A stretch of DNA of 64,000 bases, from the NCBI GenBank assembly GCA_905197665.1, contig CAJJZP010000007.1, forward strand, positions 48,434-112,433. The letters are read 5' to 3'. The position numbers and the translations under genes are program-made. A model generated the notes under the pieces. The model had not been told where the DNA came from, did no database searches, and saw nothing but the letters and a program-made list of their open reading frames with translations. This DNA comes from an uncultured Collinsella sp. (lineage in GTDB: Bacteria; Actinomycetota; Coriobacteriia; Coriobacteriales; Coriobacteriaceae). Of the stretch, positions 44,499 to 53,142 are shown piece after piece. Numbering within the stretch: position 1 is the stretch's first letter; each line of letters begins with the position of its first letter.

Positions 44499-45338
44499 TT
44501 ATGCCTCCTCGAGCTCGAGTTGGTTATCGGCGATGTCCTGGGCGGTTGCGCGATAGAGCTCGTCGATAAAGGCGACCTTAAAGCTTGCCGGGGCATCGGC
44601 GACAGCGGCGGCACGCGTGCCGGCAACGTTGTAGACGGCGGTGCCACAGATGGCTGCCGTAAACGGATCGGCAGCGCAGGCGTACACAGCCAGCACACCG
44701 CCCTGCGAACAACCGCAGCCGGTGATCTTGGACATGAGCGGGCTGCCGCCGTAGGACTTGGCTACCGTCGTGCCGTCGGTGATCAGGTCGACTTCGCCCG
44801 AGACCACTACGGCGCCGCCGGTGTAGCGAGCGAGCGCCACAGCGGCATCGCGGGCGGCGTCGACCGTGTCGGTGGTATCGACACCGCGCACGCGGCTCAG
44901 ATCGGCTGTCTCGCCCTCAAGACCCCACAGGCCGGCGAGCGCGATGATCTCGGAGGCGTTGCCGCGCACGATGGCGGGCTTGTACTGCTTGAGTTCGTTT
45001 ACCAGCTGGGTGCGCAGGCTACCGATGCCCAGACCCACCGGATCGAGCACCCAGGGCTTGCCGGCGTCGTGTGCCGCCTTGGCCGCGCGGGGAATCGTCT
45101 GTTCGTAGATGGGGAAGAGCGTGCCCATGTTGAGATAGATGGCGCCGCCGCCGGCAACGAGCGCCTCGCCCTCGTCGGGCAGATAGACCATGGCGGCCGA
45201 ACCGCCCACGGCGAGCTGCGCGTTGGCGACAAAGTCGATCGTCACCGTGTTGGTGATGGAGCCGGCCATCGGATTGGTGGCGCGAATCTCCTCCACGGCC
45301 TTGACCATATGTTGCTTAAGCTGTTCCGAATCAATCAC
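44499..45338 (-). CDS. thiM: Hydroxyethylthiazole kinase
   Basis: 279 residues from a GTG at 45338, chosen because AAGGAGG lies eight bases upstream; longer readings enter the riboswitch terminator. Motifs: TNTVTIDFVANAQLAVGGSAAMV, LDPVGLGIGSLR, VRGNASEI and the catalytic GCGCSQGG (usually TGTGC). The enzyme phosphorylates thiazole for salvage. With thiE but no thiC or thiG here, the operon recycles rather than builds the thiazole moiety. Confidence 0.9.
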   Translation of the reverse strand: MIDSEQLKQHMVKAVEEIRATNPMAGSITNTVTIDFVANAQLAVGGSAAMVYLPDEGEALVAGGGAIYLNMGTLFPIYEQTIPRAAKAAHDAGKPWVLDPVGLGIGSLRTQLVNELKQYKPAIVRGNASEIIALAGLWGLEGETADLSRVRGVDTTDTVDAARDAAVALARYTGGAVVVSGEVDLITDGTTVAKSYGGSPLMSKITGCGCSQGGVLAVYACAADPFTAAICGTAVYNVAGTRAAAVADAPASFKVAFIDELYRATAQDIADNQLELEEA

Positions 45339-45360
45339 TGCACATGCCTCCTTGGCATAG

Positions 45361-45390
45361 AAAAGGGGCGCTGTGCATAGACAGCGCCCC
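45361..45390 (-). terminator. Riboswitch-associated intrinsic terminator
   Basis: On the minus strand GGGGCGCTGT, CTATGC, ACAGCGCCCC then TTTT, between the TPP aptamer and the thiM start. It is likely the expression platform: ligand-bound aptamer permits termination. Confidence 0.8.
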
Positions 45391-45403
45391 TGTAAAGGCG
45401 GCA

Positions 45404-45490
45404 TGCTCCCTACGCCAGCATTAACTGACAGGTTCAAAGGATTGGGCCCTATGCCCTCTCAGCCTTGTGGTTTGCACCGCCGGCACTCCC
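45404..45490 (-). promoter_or_regulatory. TPP riboswitch
   Basis: Read on the minus strand it contains GGCGGTGC, the conserved CTGAGAGGGC, a variable stem, TTTGAACCTGTCAGTTAATG and GCTGGCGTAGGGA. These are the invariant thi-box elements in the correct order. It controls the thiM-thiE operon. Confidence 0.95.
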
Positions 45491-45521
45491 GCATCGAATC
45501 TGTTGTTCCCTATACTAGCGC

Positions 45522-45623
45522 ACCTGCCAAAAAGGGACAGATTTATTTTGGCAGGTGGCAACAGGGGCGCTGCGTTTTCCCAGATAAAACCTGCCAAAAT
45601 AAACCTGTCCCTTATTGGTAGGT
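45522..45623. repeat. Inverted pair of 35-bp palindromic repeats
   Basis: Copy at 45522-45556 (ACCTGCCAAAAAGGGACAG...) faces a second at 45589-45623 in the opposite orientation (...CTGTCCCTTATTGGTAGGT). They are separated by 32 bases including AAAACGCAGCGCC-type sequence and TTTTCCCAGATAAA. Same family as 21172-21206. A head-to-head pair of this kind resembles a BIME. Confidence 0.8.
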
Positions 45624-45661
45624 CGTTACAATGGTTACGGTGAAAATGACTGGGGGACTCT

Positions 45662-46570
45662 ATGATCAAACTTGTGCTGACCGATATGGACGATACGCTG
45701 ATTCCAGCCGGGCATGACGGCGCCAGTGACTACGCCATTGAGGGTATTCATGCCATGCAGGCGGCGGGTCTGCACTTTGGCCCGGTTTCGGGTCGCCAGC
45801 CGTCCGCGATGGGCTGGATGTTTAAAAATCGTTCCGAGTGCTTTTCGACCGGTGCGTTCTGCAACGGCCAAGTCATGTTTGTCGACGGTCAGGCGGTCGC
45901 TTCGCGCGCGACCGACAACGATGCCCTGATGCGTCTGGCCGATTACCTCGAGCAAGAGACCGACGATACCTATCTAAAGGTCTACAGCCTGGGTGACGAC
46001 TTTTGGGATAACGATGCCTATTGCGTGACGAGCGACCCCGAGCGCGTGCGTCGCGCCATGGGGTCGGGCGGCAACGCATGGCTCAAAGGCGAAGAGGCTC
46101 CGTGCCGGCCCGTTGTCGATGATGCCCCGGTATACAAGGCGAATATCTGGAGCGCCCGCTCGCGTGAGGAGCTCGCGGAGCTACGTGAGCGCGTTGCCGC
46201 TGAGGTACCGGAGCTCTCACTCGTGTTTCCCAACAATCGTGTGCGCCTGTTCGATATCCTTCCAGCAGGTTGGGACAAGGGTTGTGCCGCGCTGGAGCTG
46301 GCACGCGCTTTGGACCTGACGCTCGACGAGGTGGCCGTATTCGGTGATTCCGATAACGATCTGCCCATGATCGATGCCGTTCCCAACTCCGTTGCAGTCG
46401 CCAATGCCAACGAGGCTGTCACGGCTGCCGCGCGCTGGCATATCGGCGCTGCGGTAGACGATGCGGTCGCTGGGGCTCTGCATCAGATTGCCGCCTGCGC
46501 CGCGACGGGGGAGATGCCGCCGTTTATGCGTCAGATGGATGCGACGGGTTTCGACGTCACGAACGTCTAG
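45662..46570 (+). CDS. Cof-type HAD-superfamily phosphatase
   Basis: 302 residues. Motif I TDMDDTLIPAG (DxDxT), an alpha/beta cap in the middle, motif III Lys region and motif IV FGDSDNDLPMIDAV. These belong to the Cof/YwpJ group that dephosphorylates sugar phosphates or FMN. ATG at 45662 is preceded by GGGGGA. The next LysR gene begins 11 bases on, probably as part of the same transcript. Confidence 0.85.
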   Translation: MIKLVLTDMDDTLIPAGHDGASDYAIEGIHAMQAAGLHFGPVSGRQPSAMGWMFKNRSECFSTGAFCNGQVMFVDGQAVASRATDNDALMRLADYLEQETDDTYLKVYSLGDDFWDNDAYCVTSDPERVRRAMGSGGNAWLKGEEAPCRPVVDDAPVYKANIWSARSREELAELRERVAAEVPELSLVFPNNRVRLFDILPAGWDKGCAALELARALDLTLDEVAVFGDSDNDLPMIDAVPNSVAVANANEAVTAAARWHIGAAVDDAVAGALHQIAACAATGEMPPFMRQMDATGFDVTNV

Positions 46571-46580
46571 GGAGGGCGCT

Positions 46581-47477
46581 ATGAAGCTTCAGCAGCTCAG
46601 GTATGTCGTCAAAGTTGCCGAATGCGGCAGCATCACCGAGGCCTCGCGCCGGCTCTTTGTGTCGCAGCCTTCGATCACCGCATCGATTCGCGATCTCGAA
46701 AACGAGATGGGTGTGCATATCTTTGAGCGCACCAACAAGGGTGTCATTGTGTCCGAGGAGGGCGAGACCTTCTTGGGCTACGCGCGACAGGTGCTCGACC
46801 AGGCCGATCTGCTCGAAGGCAAGTACAAGGGCGCGTCCGAGCAGGTGCCGCACTTTAGCGTGAGCTGCCAGCATTATTCCTTTGCCGTCAACGCGTTTGT
46901 CGACGTGATCCGCGAGTTCGATGCCGCACGTTACGACTTTACCCTGCGCGAGGAACAGACTCACGAGATTATCGAGGACGTCGCGCATATGAAAAGCGAA
47001 CTGGGCATCCTGTACTTATCCGAGCATAACCGCGAGGTTATCGAGCGCATGCTGGCGGCCAACGAGCTCGTATTCGAGGGGCTTTTCTGCGCCACGCCGC
47101 ATGTCTTTGTATGCGCCGACCATCCACTGGCGGACCACGCCAGCGTGACGCTCGAAGATCTCGAGGACTATCCGTTTTTATCCTACGAGCAGGGCAGCTA
47201 CAACTCGTTTTATTATTCCGAGGAACTGACCTCGACCTTTGAACGCCGCAAGAATATCCGCGTGCGCGACCGTGCGACGTTGTTCAACCTGGCCATGGGC
47301 CTCAACGGCTACACGGTATGCTCAGGCGTGATCAGTCACGAGCTCAACGGTCCCGGCATCATCTCGATTCCGCTCGATGTGGACGAGTACATGGAGATCG
47401 GTATTATCACACGCAAGAACACAACACTCACGCGCTACGGGCAGGCCTATATCGACGCGATTCGTCAGCATATCTAG
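46581..47477 (+). CDS. LysR-family regulator upstream of the MetE-like gene
   Basis: 298 residues from the ATG at 46581 (GGGAGG upstream). Winged helix GSITEASRRLFVSQPSITASIRDLE, residues about 16-40, followed by an effector domain whose sequence (SFAVNAFVDVIREFDAARYDF) resembles CysB/MetR-like subgroups in Gram-positives. A LysR-type dyad lies at 47524-47546 between it and the methyltransferase gene, so that gene is the likely target. Confidence 0.85.
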   Translation: MKLQQLRYVVKVAECGSITEASRRLFVSQPSITASIRDLENEMGVHIFERTNKGVIVSEEGETFLGYARQVLDQADLLEGKYKGASEQVPHFSVSCQHYSFAVNAFVDVIREFDAARYDFTLREEQTHEIIEDVAHMKSELGILYLSEHNREVIERMLAANELVFEGLFCATPHVFVCADHPLADHASVTLEDLEDYPFLSYEQGSYNSFYYSEELTSTFERRKNIRVRDRATLFNLAMGLNGYTVCSGVISHELNGPGIISIPLDVDEYMEIGIITRKNTTLTRYGQAYIDAIRQHI

Positions 47478-47523
47478 GCTGCTGTGCTCCGCGCGGGTCA
47501 AATTTCTTTATGGCAGTCCAGAC

Positions 47524-47546
47524 TGATATAGGAATCATCTATATCA
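47524..47546. promoter_or_regulatory. LysR-type operator candidate
   Basis: TGATATAG and CTATATCA, exact 8-bp arms with a 7-base centre, the T-N11-A plan of LysR sites. A TATATT -10-like box follows at 47561-47566. Confidence 0.55.
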
Positions 47547-47578
47547 AACTGTTGTAAACGTATATTTTACGATGGCCA

Positions 47579-47592
47579 TATGAGCGCTCATA
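47579..47592. promoter_or_regulatory. 14-bp perfect palindrome in the leader
   Basis: TATGAGCGCTCATA, 41 bases before the MetE-like start. It could be a second operator; placement downstream of the -10 box would suit repression. Confidence 0.4.
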
Positions 47593-47632
47593 CTCTGTCC
47601 CAGTAAAGCAACCAATGCAAAGGGAGATATCT

Positions 47633-48766
47633 ATGAGTGCTTTAACCACGCTGAACGCGCCGTTTCGCGCCGATATCGTCGGCAGTTTTCTTCGTCCGCA
47701 GGCCGTAAAGGATGCCCGCGCTGCCTATGCGGCAGGCACGCTTGATGCCGAGGGGCTTAAGGCTGTCGAGGACGATGCCACTCGCGATTTGGTGGCAAAG
47801 CAGAAGGCCGCCGGCCTGCAGGTCATCACCGATGGCGAGTTTCGCCGCAGCTACTGGCACCTCGATTTTATGTGGGGGCTGAACGGCGTCGAGCGTCGCA
47901 CCTCGCGTACGGGCTATATGTTCCACGATGAGGAGACCACCGCCGACACCGCCGTGGTAACCGGTCCCATTAGCGGCGAGAGCCACCCCTTCGTCGAGCA
48001 CTTTAAGTTTGTCAAGGCACTTGAGGGCGAAGCCCACGTTGCACGCCAGACCATCCCGGCGCCTATCCAGACGTTCTCTGAGGTCACGCTCGATCGCTGC
48101 GATGGGCAGCAGGAGAGCCTGCGCGCTGTCTATAAGACCGATGAGGAACTTGCCGACGCCATTGCAGCCGCTTATCGCACGGTGATCGCCGACCTGTACG
48201 CAGCAGGCTGCCGCAACATCCAGTTTGATGACTGCACCTGGGGCATCTACTGCGATACCGATTTTGTCGCCAAAACCGGCATGAGCCCGGTCGACCTGCA
48301 AAAAGTAAGCGAGCTGGGCGTGGCGCTCAACAACGCCGCCATCGAGGGTAAGCCCGACGACCTGGTCATCAACACGCATGTGTGCCGTGGTAATTACCAC
48401 TCCACCTATGCCTTCGAGGGCGGCTATGACCCCATCGCGCCGTACCTGTTCGCACACGAGAACGTTGATGCGTTTTACCTTGAGTTCGATACGCCGCGTG
48501 CCGGTGGCTTTGAGCCGCTCAAGTACGTTGCCCCAGGCAAGAAGGTCGTGTTGGGCCTAGTGACCACCAAGGCCGCTGAGCTTGAGGACGAGGATGCCGT
48601 CGTCGAGCGTATTCACGAGGCTGCAAAGTATGTTCCGCTCGAGAACCTGTATCTGTCGCCCCAGTGCGGCTTTGCCAGCTGTGAGATTGGCAACAAGCTG
48701 ACCGAGGATGAGCAATGGGCAAAGATCGCGCTGGTCAAGCGCGTTGCCGAGCGCGTTTGGAAATAG
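47633..48766 (+). CDS. MetE C-terminal-like methyltransferase (YxjG/YxjH type)
   Basis: 377 residues from the ATG at 47633 (AAAGGGAG upstream). Corresponds to the catalytic barrel of cobalamin-independent methionine synthase: IVGSFLRPQ, TDGEFRRSYWHLDFMWGL, IQFDDCTWG, NTHVCRGN and LSPQCGFAS supply the Zn/homocysteine ligands (His, Cys, Glu, Cys). Stand-alone proteins of this size methylate homocysteine with donors that are not settled. Upstream LysR and dyads suggest regulated methionine supply; no SAM riboswitch is present. Confidence 0.85.
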   Translation: MSALTTLNAPFRADIVGSFLRPQAVKDARAAYAAGTLDAEGLKAVEDDATRDLVAKQKAAGLQVITDGEFRRSYWHLDFMWGLNGVERRTSRTGYMFHDEETTADTAVVTGPISGESHPFVEHFKFVKALEGEAHVARQTIPAPIQTFSEVTLDRCDGQQESLRAVYKTDEELADAIAAAYRTVIADLYAAGCRNIQFDDCTWGIYCDTDFVAKTGMSPVDLQKVSELGVALNNAAIEGKPDDLVINTHVCRGNYHSTYAFEGGYDPIAPYLFAHENVDAFYLEFDTPRAGGFEPLKYVAPGKKVVLGLVTTKAAELEDEDAVVERIHEAAKYVPLENLYLSPQCGFASCEIGNKLTEDEQWAKIALVKRVAERVWK

Positions 48767-48888
48767 CGGTAACGTTTGCAGGTGACGGCGCGTGCGAGAC
48801 ATGGTGCATCGCGTACAATGGTTCGGATCGTATCGTTCGGGCAGGTTATCCGATATGCCCGATCGCCCTTCCATTCGAAAGGACATCC

Positions 48889-50223
48889 ATGTCCCAGTCT
48901 TCGACGCCCGCCGTCACCGATGCCATCTACGACGCATCGTCGCTCGGCCGCCCGCGCATGTTTTTGCTCGGCCTACAGCACCTGTTTGCCATGTTTGGTG
49001 CCACGGTGCTGGTGCCCGTGCTCACCGGTCTCTCGGTTTCGGTAACGCTTTTGTTTGCCGGCTTGGGCACGCTGCTGTTCCACTTCCTGTCGCGCGGTAA
49101 GGTGCCGGCATTTTTGGGCTCATCGTTTGCCTTTATTGCCGGTTATGCCGCCATCGCGCCCAACGGCGAGGCCGAGCTTTTGCCCTACGCCTGCCTGGGC
49201 GTTGCCTGCGCCGGTCTACTCTATCCGGTACTTGCGGCACTCTTCCGCGCGTTTGGCGCCAAGCGCGTCATGCGCTTCTTTCCGCCGGTAGTGACGGGCC
49301 CCATCGTCATTTCCATCGGCTTGATTCTGGCGAGCTCCGCTATTGCCAACTGCCAGACCAACTGGCTTGTGGCTGTTATTGCCGTTGCCGTTATCGTGAT
49401 CTGCAACATTTGGGGTCGCGGCATGGTTAAGATCGTGCCGATCCTGCTGGGCGTCGTGGTGAGCTATGCCGTTGCCGCCGCGTTGGGTGAGGTCGATTTT
49501 TCGGGCGTTGCCGCCGCGCCGTGGGTCGGTCTTCCCATCGTGTGGGACAACACCGTGTTTGCACTCTTTGGGCCGCAGTTCGATAGCGGCCTTGCCACGA
49601 CCGCCATCATCACCATCATGCCGTTGGCCTTTGCAACCATGATCGAGCATATCGGTGATATCTCCGCTATTGGCTCCACCTGCGAGCGTAACTACATTGC
49701 CGATCCCGGCCTGCATCGCACGCTGCTCGGCGATGGTCTCGCCACGATCCTGGCTTCGCTCTTTGGCGCTCCGGCCAACACCACGTATGGCGAGAACACC
49801 GGCGTGCTCGCTCTGACGCGCGTGTTCGACCCGCGCGTGATTCGCATTGCCGCGTGCTGCGCCATCGTGCTTTCCTTCTGCCCCAAGTTCGCTGCCGTGA
49901 TCGCCGCCATGCCGCCATGCGTTATCGGCGGCGTGTCGCTCGTACTCTACGGCATGATCAGTGCCGTAGGCGTGCGCAACCTCATTGAGAACCAGGTCGA
50001 TTTCCAGAACAACCGCAACGTGCTGGTGGCCGCTCTTGTGCTCGTGCTTTCGCTCGGCATCGCGTACAGCACCGCCGGCGCCATCGTGTTGGAGCTGGGC
50101 GGCGTGACGATTTCGCTTTCGGGTCTTGCCGTGGGTTCGCTGGTGGGTATCGTGCTCAATGCGATTCTGCCGGGTAATGACTTTGAGTTTGATGTCTCGG
50201 AACTCGAAGGGTCTGCCGAATAG
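48889..50223 (+). CDS. Uracil/xanthine permease (NCS2 family)
   Basis: 444 residues from the ATG at 48889 (AAAGGACAT upstream). Twelve or more helices. Conserved segments: LLGLQHLFAMFGATVLVPVLTG, AFLGSSFAFIAGY and the QFDSG/ATMIEHIGDISAIG stretch, with NTTYGENTGVLALTRVF typical of UraA-type proton symporters. TACAAT at about 48815 may be its -10. Nucleobase uptake; a second purine-type permease lies at 53143. Confidence 0.9.
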   Translation: MSQSSTPAVTDAIYDASSLGRPRMFLLGLQHLFAMFGATVLVPVLTGLSVSVTLLFAGLGTLLFHFLSRGKVPAFLGSSFAFIAGYAAIAPNGEAELLPYACLGVACAGLLYPVLAALFRAFGAKRVMRFFPPVVTGPIVISIGLILASSAIANCQTNWLVAVIAVAVIVICNIWGRGMVKIVPILLGVVVSYAVAAALGEVDFSGVAAAPWVGLPIVWDNTVFALFGPQFDSGLATTAIITIMPLAFATMIEHIGDISAIGSTCERNYIADPGLHRTLLGDGLATILASLFGAPANTTYGENTGVLALTRVFDPRVIRIAACCAIVLSFCPKFAAVIAAMPPCVIGGVSLVLYGMISAVGVRNLIENQVDFQNNRNVLVAALVLVLSLGIAYSTAGAIVLELGGVTISLSGLAVGSLVGIVLNAILPGNDFEFDVSELEGSAE

Positions 50224-50243
50224 CAGCTGTGTCCAACTCAGTT

Positions 50244-50285
50244 AAAAAAGCCGGCCATGCGTCCGATGCGCATGGCCGGCTTTTT
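50244..50285. terminator. Bidirectional intrinsic terminator
   Basis: GCCGGCCATGCG and CGCATGGCCGGC flanked by six A and five T, between the convergent permease and esterase genes. The esterase stop lies at its right edge. Confidence 0.9.
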
Positions 50286-50949
50286 AGTGCGCAAGAACCC
50301 AGTGGATGCCACGCGCCATGCGCAGGTCGGTTTGGGCAAAGTGGTTGCCGGGGTTGAGTTCCAGTGTTGTGAGGATGCCGCGCTCAACGAGCAACGTTTC
50401 CATTGCGCGCGTGTCGTCAAGTACGTGCCGCATCATGCGGTTGGGCGTCTTGGTTTCCTTTTTGCCGAGTGACAGATAGACGGCCTGCGGGTTGCCGGCA
50501 AAAGGGGCCGTGCTGGCGCGATCGACAAAGTCGGGAAACCACAACGACCCCGATGCGCTTGCGGCGCGGCTAAAGGCGTCGGTTTGCCAGAGGGACCAGA
50601 GCGCGAAGAGGCCCGCGAGCGAGTAGCCGGCAATGCCGCGCCAGGTGGGCGGCTGAGGAAGCGACGACTCGGCCTCTGGGATTATCCAGTTCAACAGCTC
50701 ATCGAGAAATCCGGAAGCCTGACCGCCAAAGGGCTCGGCATCGCGCACGGTTCCGTCGCATCCCCAGGGGCTCAGCTCGCGATTCCAGTTGAGGCTGCCA
50801 ATGCCGACAAGCGTGAAGGGCGGGCAGTTGAGCTCTCGGCAGCGTTCATAAACCTCCGCGCCGTCGCCCATGACCACGGGAAGATAGATGACTGGTGCGC
50901 TTTCGGCATGCTGTGCATGAACGGTTATCTGCTTTTGATGCGCTTCCAT
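50284..50949 (-). CDS. Alpha/beta-hydrolase, esterase D/Fes-like
   Basis: 221 residues from the ATG at 50949 (GAGAAG upstream). VIYLPVVMGDGAEVYERC, nucleophile elbow GYSLAGLFALW, and ELNPGNHF with the catalytic His near the C-terminus. The family includes ferric-enterobactin esterases and S-formylglutathione hydrolases. No signal peptide, so it acts in the cytoplasm. Substrate unknown. Confidence 0.8.
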   Translation of the reverse strand: MEAHQKQITVHAQHAESAPVIYLPVVMGDGAEVYERCRELNCPPFTLVGIGSLNWNRELSPWGCDGTVRDAEPFGGQASGFLDELLNWIIPEAESSLPQPPTWRGIAGYSLAGLFALWSLWQTDAFSRAASASGSLWFPDFVDRASTAPFAGNPQAVYLSLGKKETKTPNRMMRHVLDDTRAMETLLVERGILTTLELNPGNHFAQTDLRMARGIHWVLAH

Positions 50950-51060
50950 GACGGGCTTCTCTCGGCGTTGTGATATCGACGGCCCCCATTGTCGCACGCC
51001 GGCTCATGCAGGTTGGGCTAGACAAAAGACAATCTCGTGCATACCCTGCGGACGCATATG

Positions 51061-51099
51061 GAAAACGCCACCGCCGGAGGGGAGCTCGGCGGTGGCGTT
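51061..51099 (-). terminator. Intrinsic terminator of the surface-protein gene
   Basis: AACGCCACCGCCG and CGGCGGTGGCGTT with an 10-base loop and TTTT on the minus strand, 58 bases after the surface-protein stop. Confidence 0.8.
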
Positions 51100-51156
51100 G
51101 TTAAACGGTGCTGGGACTCGGGGCCTTCGCGGGAGCTGCCATGTGCGCAGAGGCGT

Positions 51157-52935
51157 CTACGAGCGTTTGCGGCTCGCCATGGTGCCTGCGGCGATAGCGG
51201 CTGTTCCCGCAAGGACGGTTGCCACGATGGCCGCACCCGAGGTGTCGCCGGTTGCCGCGAGCACGCCGGTGGCTTTGGCCTTCGTGGTTGCAACCGCAAC
51301 GGTCTTGGTCGTCTTTGCGCCCTCGGGCTTGGGGTCCTGCTTGGACTCCGCGGGCTTGGTCTCGTCGGGCTTGGGGTCTTCCGGCTTGGCTACCTCGGGA
51401 GGTGCGATGACCATGCTCTTGGCGACAGCTTCGTTATAGGGGGAGTCGATCACAGCGTCGCCCGTGCCGATGGCTTGGCCTGCCTCGTAGATGCCGTTAC
51501 GGAGCTTGCGATAGTCAATGACCTTGCCGCCTTCGGGCGTCTGGATGGCGGCGTTCTCAATCTTGATGGTGCCGATTGTCTTGCCGTCAGCGCTCATGGC
51601 ACGGGCAAAGATTGCCGCTGTATCTCCTTCGGCCGTTACCTTGCTGCGGATGATCGAGATGACTGCGGGTGTGACGCCCTCGCTGGTCTGGGCGATGATG
51701 CCGATGTTCTCGCCTTGGGGCTCGGGGCTCGTCTCGCCATCTTGGTTTTCGCTGTAGGGGGTGGGGCCGTCGCCGTTCTCGACATAGCGGGCTATGGCCT
51801 TGACAACGGAGTCGCTGATGTAGATGTGGCCACCCTTCTCGTTGGGTCGATTGTTTCTGGTGGAGAATGCAGCCGAAACCTCACCTTCCGCAAACGCGTC
51901 CACGGTGGAGCCGTTCTTGACGACGATGTCGTCCTGGTAGGTGAAGAGGGCGATGGCGCCACCGTATCTGCCTTTACCTGCACGGACCGTCACGTTTGCA
52001 TGATCGAGGGTGATGCCCTTGTGGGCATAGACGCCATATTCAACACCGTTTACGTTGAGGGAGGCGTTTGTGGCTGCGAGGCTGCCCTTGGCCTCGACGG
52101 CAGCGTCTTTCTCGGAGCTCGCCTTGACCTGGCTGCCGTCCGAGATATTGATGTTGCCGTCGCTCCAAATGGCCTCACCATCGGCTGAGCTTGCCTCGAC
52201 TGTGCCGCCACCCTTGATGGTGAGGTTCTTGTCGGTTCCGATACCCTTGTCCTTGGTAGCCCTGGCGGTGACGGCCCCGCTGTCGTCAATCGTGATATTG
52301 CCGTTTGCCCTGATGCCATCCGAATCGCCCGTGGCGTTAACGTTTCCCGAGCCCTTGATGGTGACATCGCCCCCGGCATCGATGGCATCGTGCTCGGTGC
52401 TCGTGGCGTTGATAGTGCCAGCGCCGTCGATGTTGATGTTGCCGACGGAAGTGATGGCGTCACGAGAAGATGTCACGTTGAGCGTGCTGGACGCGTCGCC
52501 CTGAATATTAAGCTCGGCGTTCTCGTTCGCGCCATCCTTAACCTTGATGCCGCGGCCGTCGTCGTTAGTGACGGTGTTGTTGCCCTCGTAGCTCACGTTG
52601 AGCTTGCCCGCTGCCTCGATCGCGCCGCCGTTATAGCCGTTGAGCTTCATGTCATCGGCGCCATCCCATGACCAGGTACCGGCGGCGTCTCCCGTGGGGC
52701 CCGCGGCCGCTTCGTGGCGGACGCCGCCAACGTCCACCCACTCGGCTGCGAGCGAGATGCTCGGCATGAGCAGCGAGCTTACCGTAAGCGCGCATACGGC
52801 GCCTACAACGATGCGGCGCGTCACGCGGCGCCAGCTGCCGTGTGCGAGCAGCGTGCGACGGCGCAGGTCGGGCTCGACAAAATGGGCTCCAGAGGTTTTG
52901 TCATTGCGCTTGGGGGTCGTGAACAAGGCGGCCAT
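51157..52935 (-). CDS. Cell-wall surface protein with repetitive beta-helix domain
   Basis: 592 residues from the ATG at 52935 (GGGAG upstream). An extended signal peptide (hydrophobic at about 42-65, ending SLAAE) is followed by a carbohydrate-binding-like (DUF4353/Cthe_2159-type) right-handed beta-helix. About 21-23-residue rungs repeat the phrase NI-I-G-G-x-A, e.g. GDVTIKGSGNVNATGDSDG and GNITIDDSGAVTARATKDKG. A Pro/Lys/Asp-rich wall spacer (about 510-545) precedes LAATG at about 559-563, a hydrophobic helix and RKRS. LAATG is a variant of the sortase LPxTG signal. Probably glycan-binding or adhesive. Confidence 0.8.
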   Translation of the reverse strand: MAALFTTPKRNDKTSGAHFVEPDLRRRTLLAHGSWRRVTRRIVVGAVCALTVSSLLMPSISLAAEWVDVGGVRHEAAAGPTGDAAGTWSWDGADDMKLNGYNGGAIEAAGKLNVSYEGNNTVTNDDGRGIKVKDGANENAELNIQGDASSTLNVTSSRDAITSVGNINIDGAGTINATSTEHDAIDAGGDVTIKGSGNVNATGDSDGIRANGNITIDDSGAVTARATKDKGIGTDKNLTIKGGGTVEASSADGEAIWSDGNINISDGSQVKASSEKDAAVEAKGSLAATNASLNVNGVEYGVYAHKGITLDHANVTVRAGKGRYGGAIALFTYQDDIVVKNGSTVDAFAEGEVSAAFSTRNNRPNEKGGHIYISDSVVKAIARYVENGDGPTPYSENQDGETSPEPQGENIGIIAQTSEGVTPAVISIIRSKVTAEGDTAAIFARAMSADGKTIGTIKIENAAIQTPEGGKVIDYRKLRNGIYEAGQAIGTGDAVIDSPYNEAVAKSMVIAPPEVAKPEDPKPDETKPAESKQDPKPEGAKTTKTVAVATTKAKATGVLAATGDTSGAAIVATVLAGTAAIAAGTMASRKRS

Positions 52936-53078
52936 GGTTACTCCCATCCTCATAGGGCCTATGCGGTTATATCCAGCATATCTGCAGGATGTAGCCGTCG
53001 GTAGTGCCGTTTGGAGAGCAAAACGTCCAAAACTTGCGAAGCAATACATCGCGTGTCCGTGTGGTGCCTGGCTTTAAA

Positions 53079-53119
53079 AGCAAAGCGCGGAGCCGCTCGA
53101 TGCGACTCCGCGCTTTGCT
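53079..53119. terminator. Large hairpin terminator
   Basis: AGCAAAGCGCGGAG and CTCCGCGCTTTGCT with a 13-base loop. Lies 24 bases after the purine permease stop; the outer TTTAAA and GTTTGG flanks are weakly T-rich. Confidence 0.7.
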
Positions 53120-53142
53120 GTTTGGTATTGCGAATCTTGCGC

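Noticed and set aside
47478..47632. SAM riboswitch ahead of the MetE-like gene
   Set aside because: No S-box consensus; the region is too short and contains protein-type dyads.
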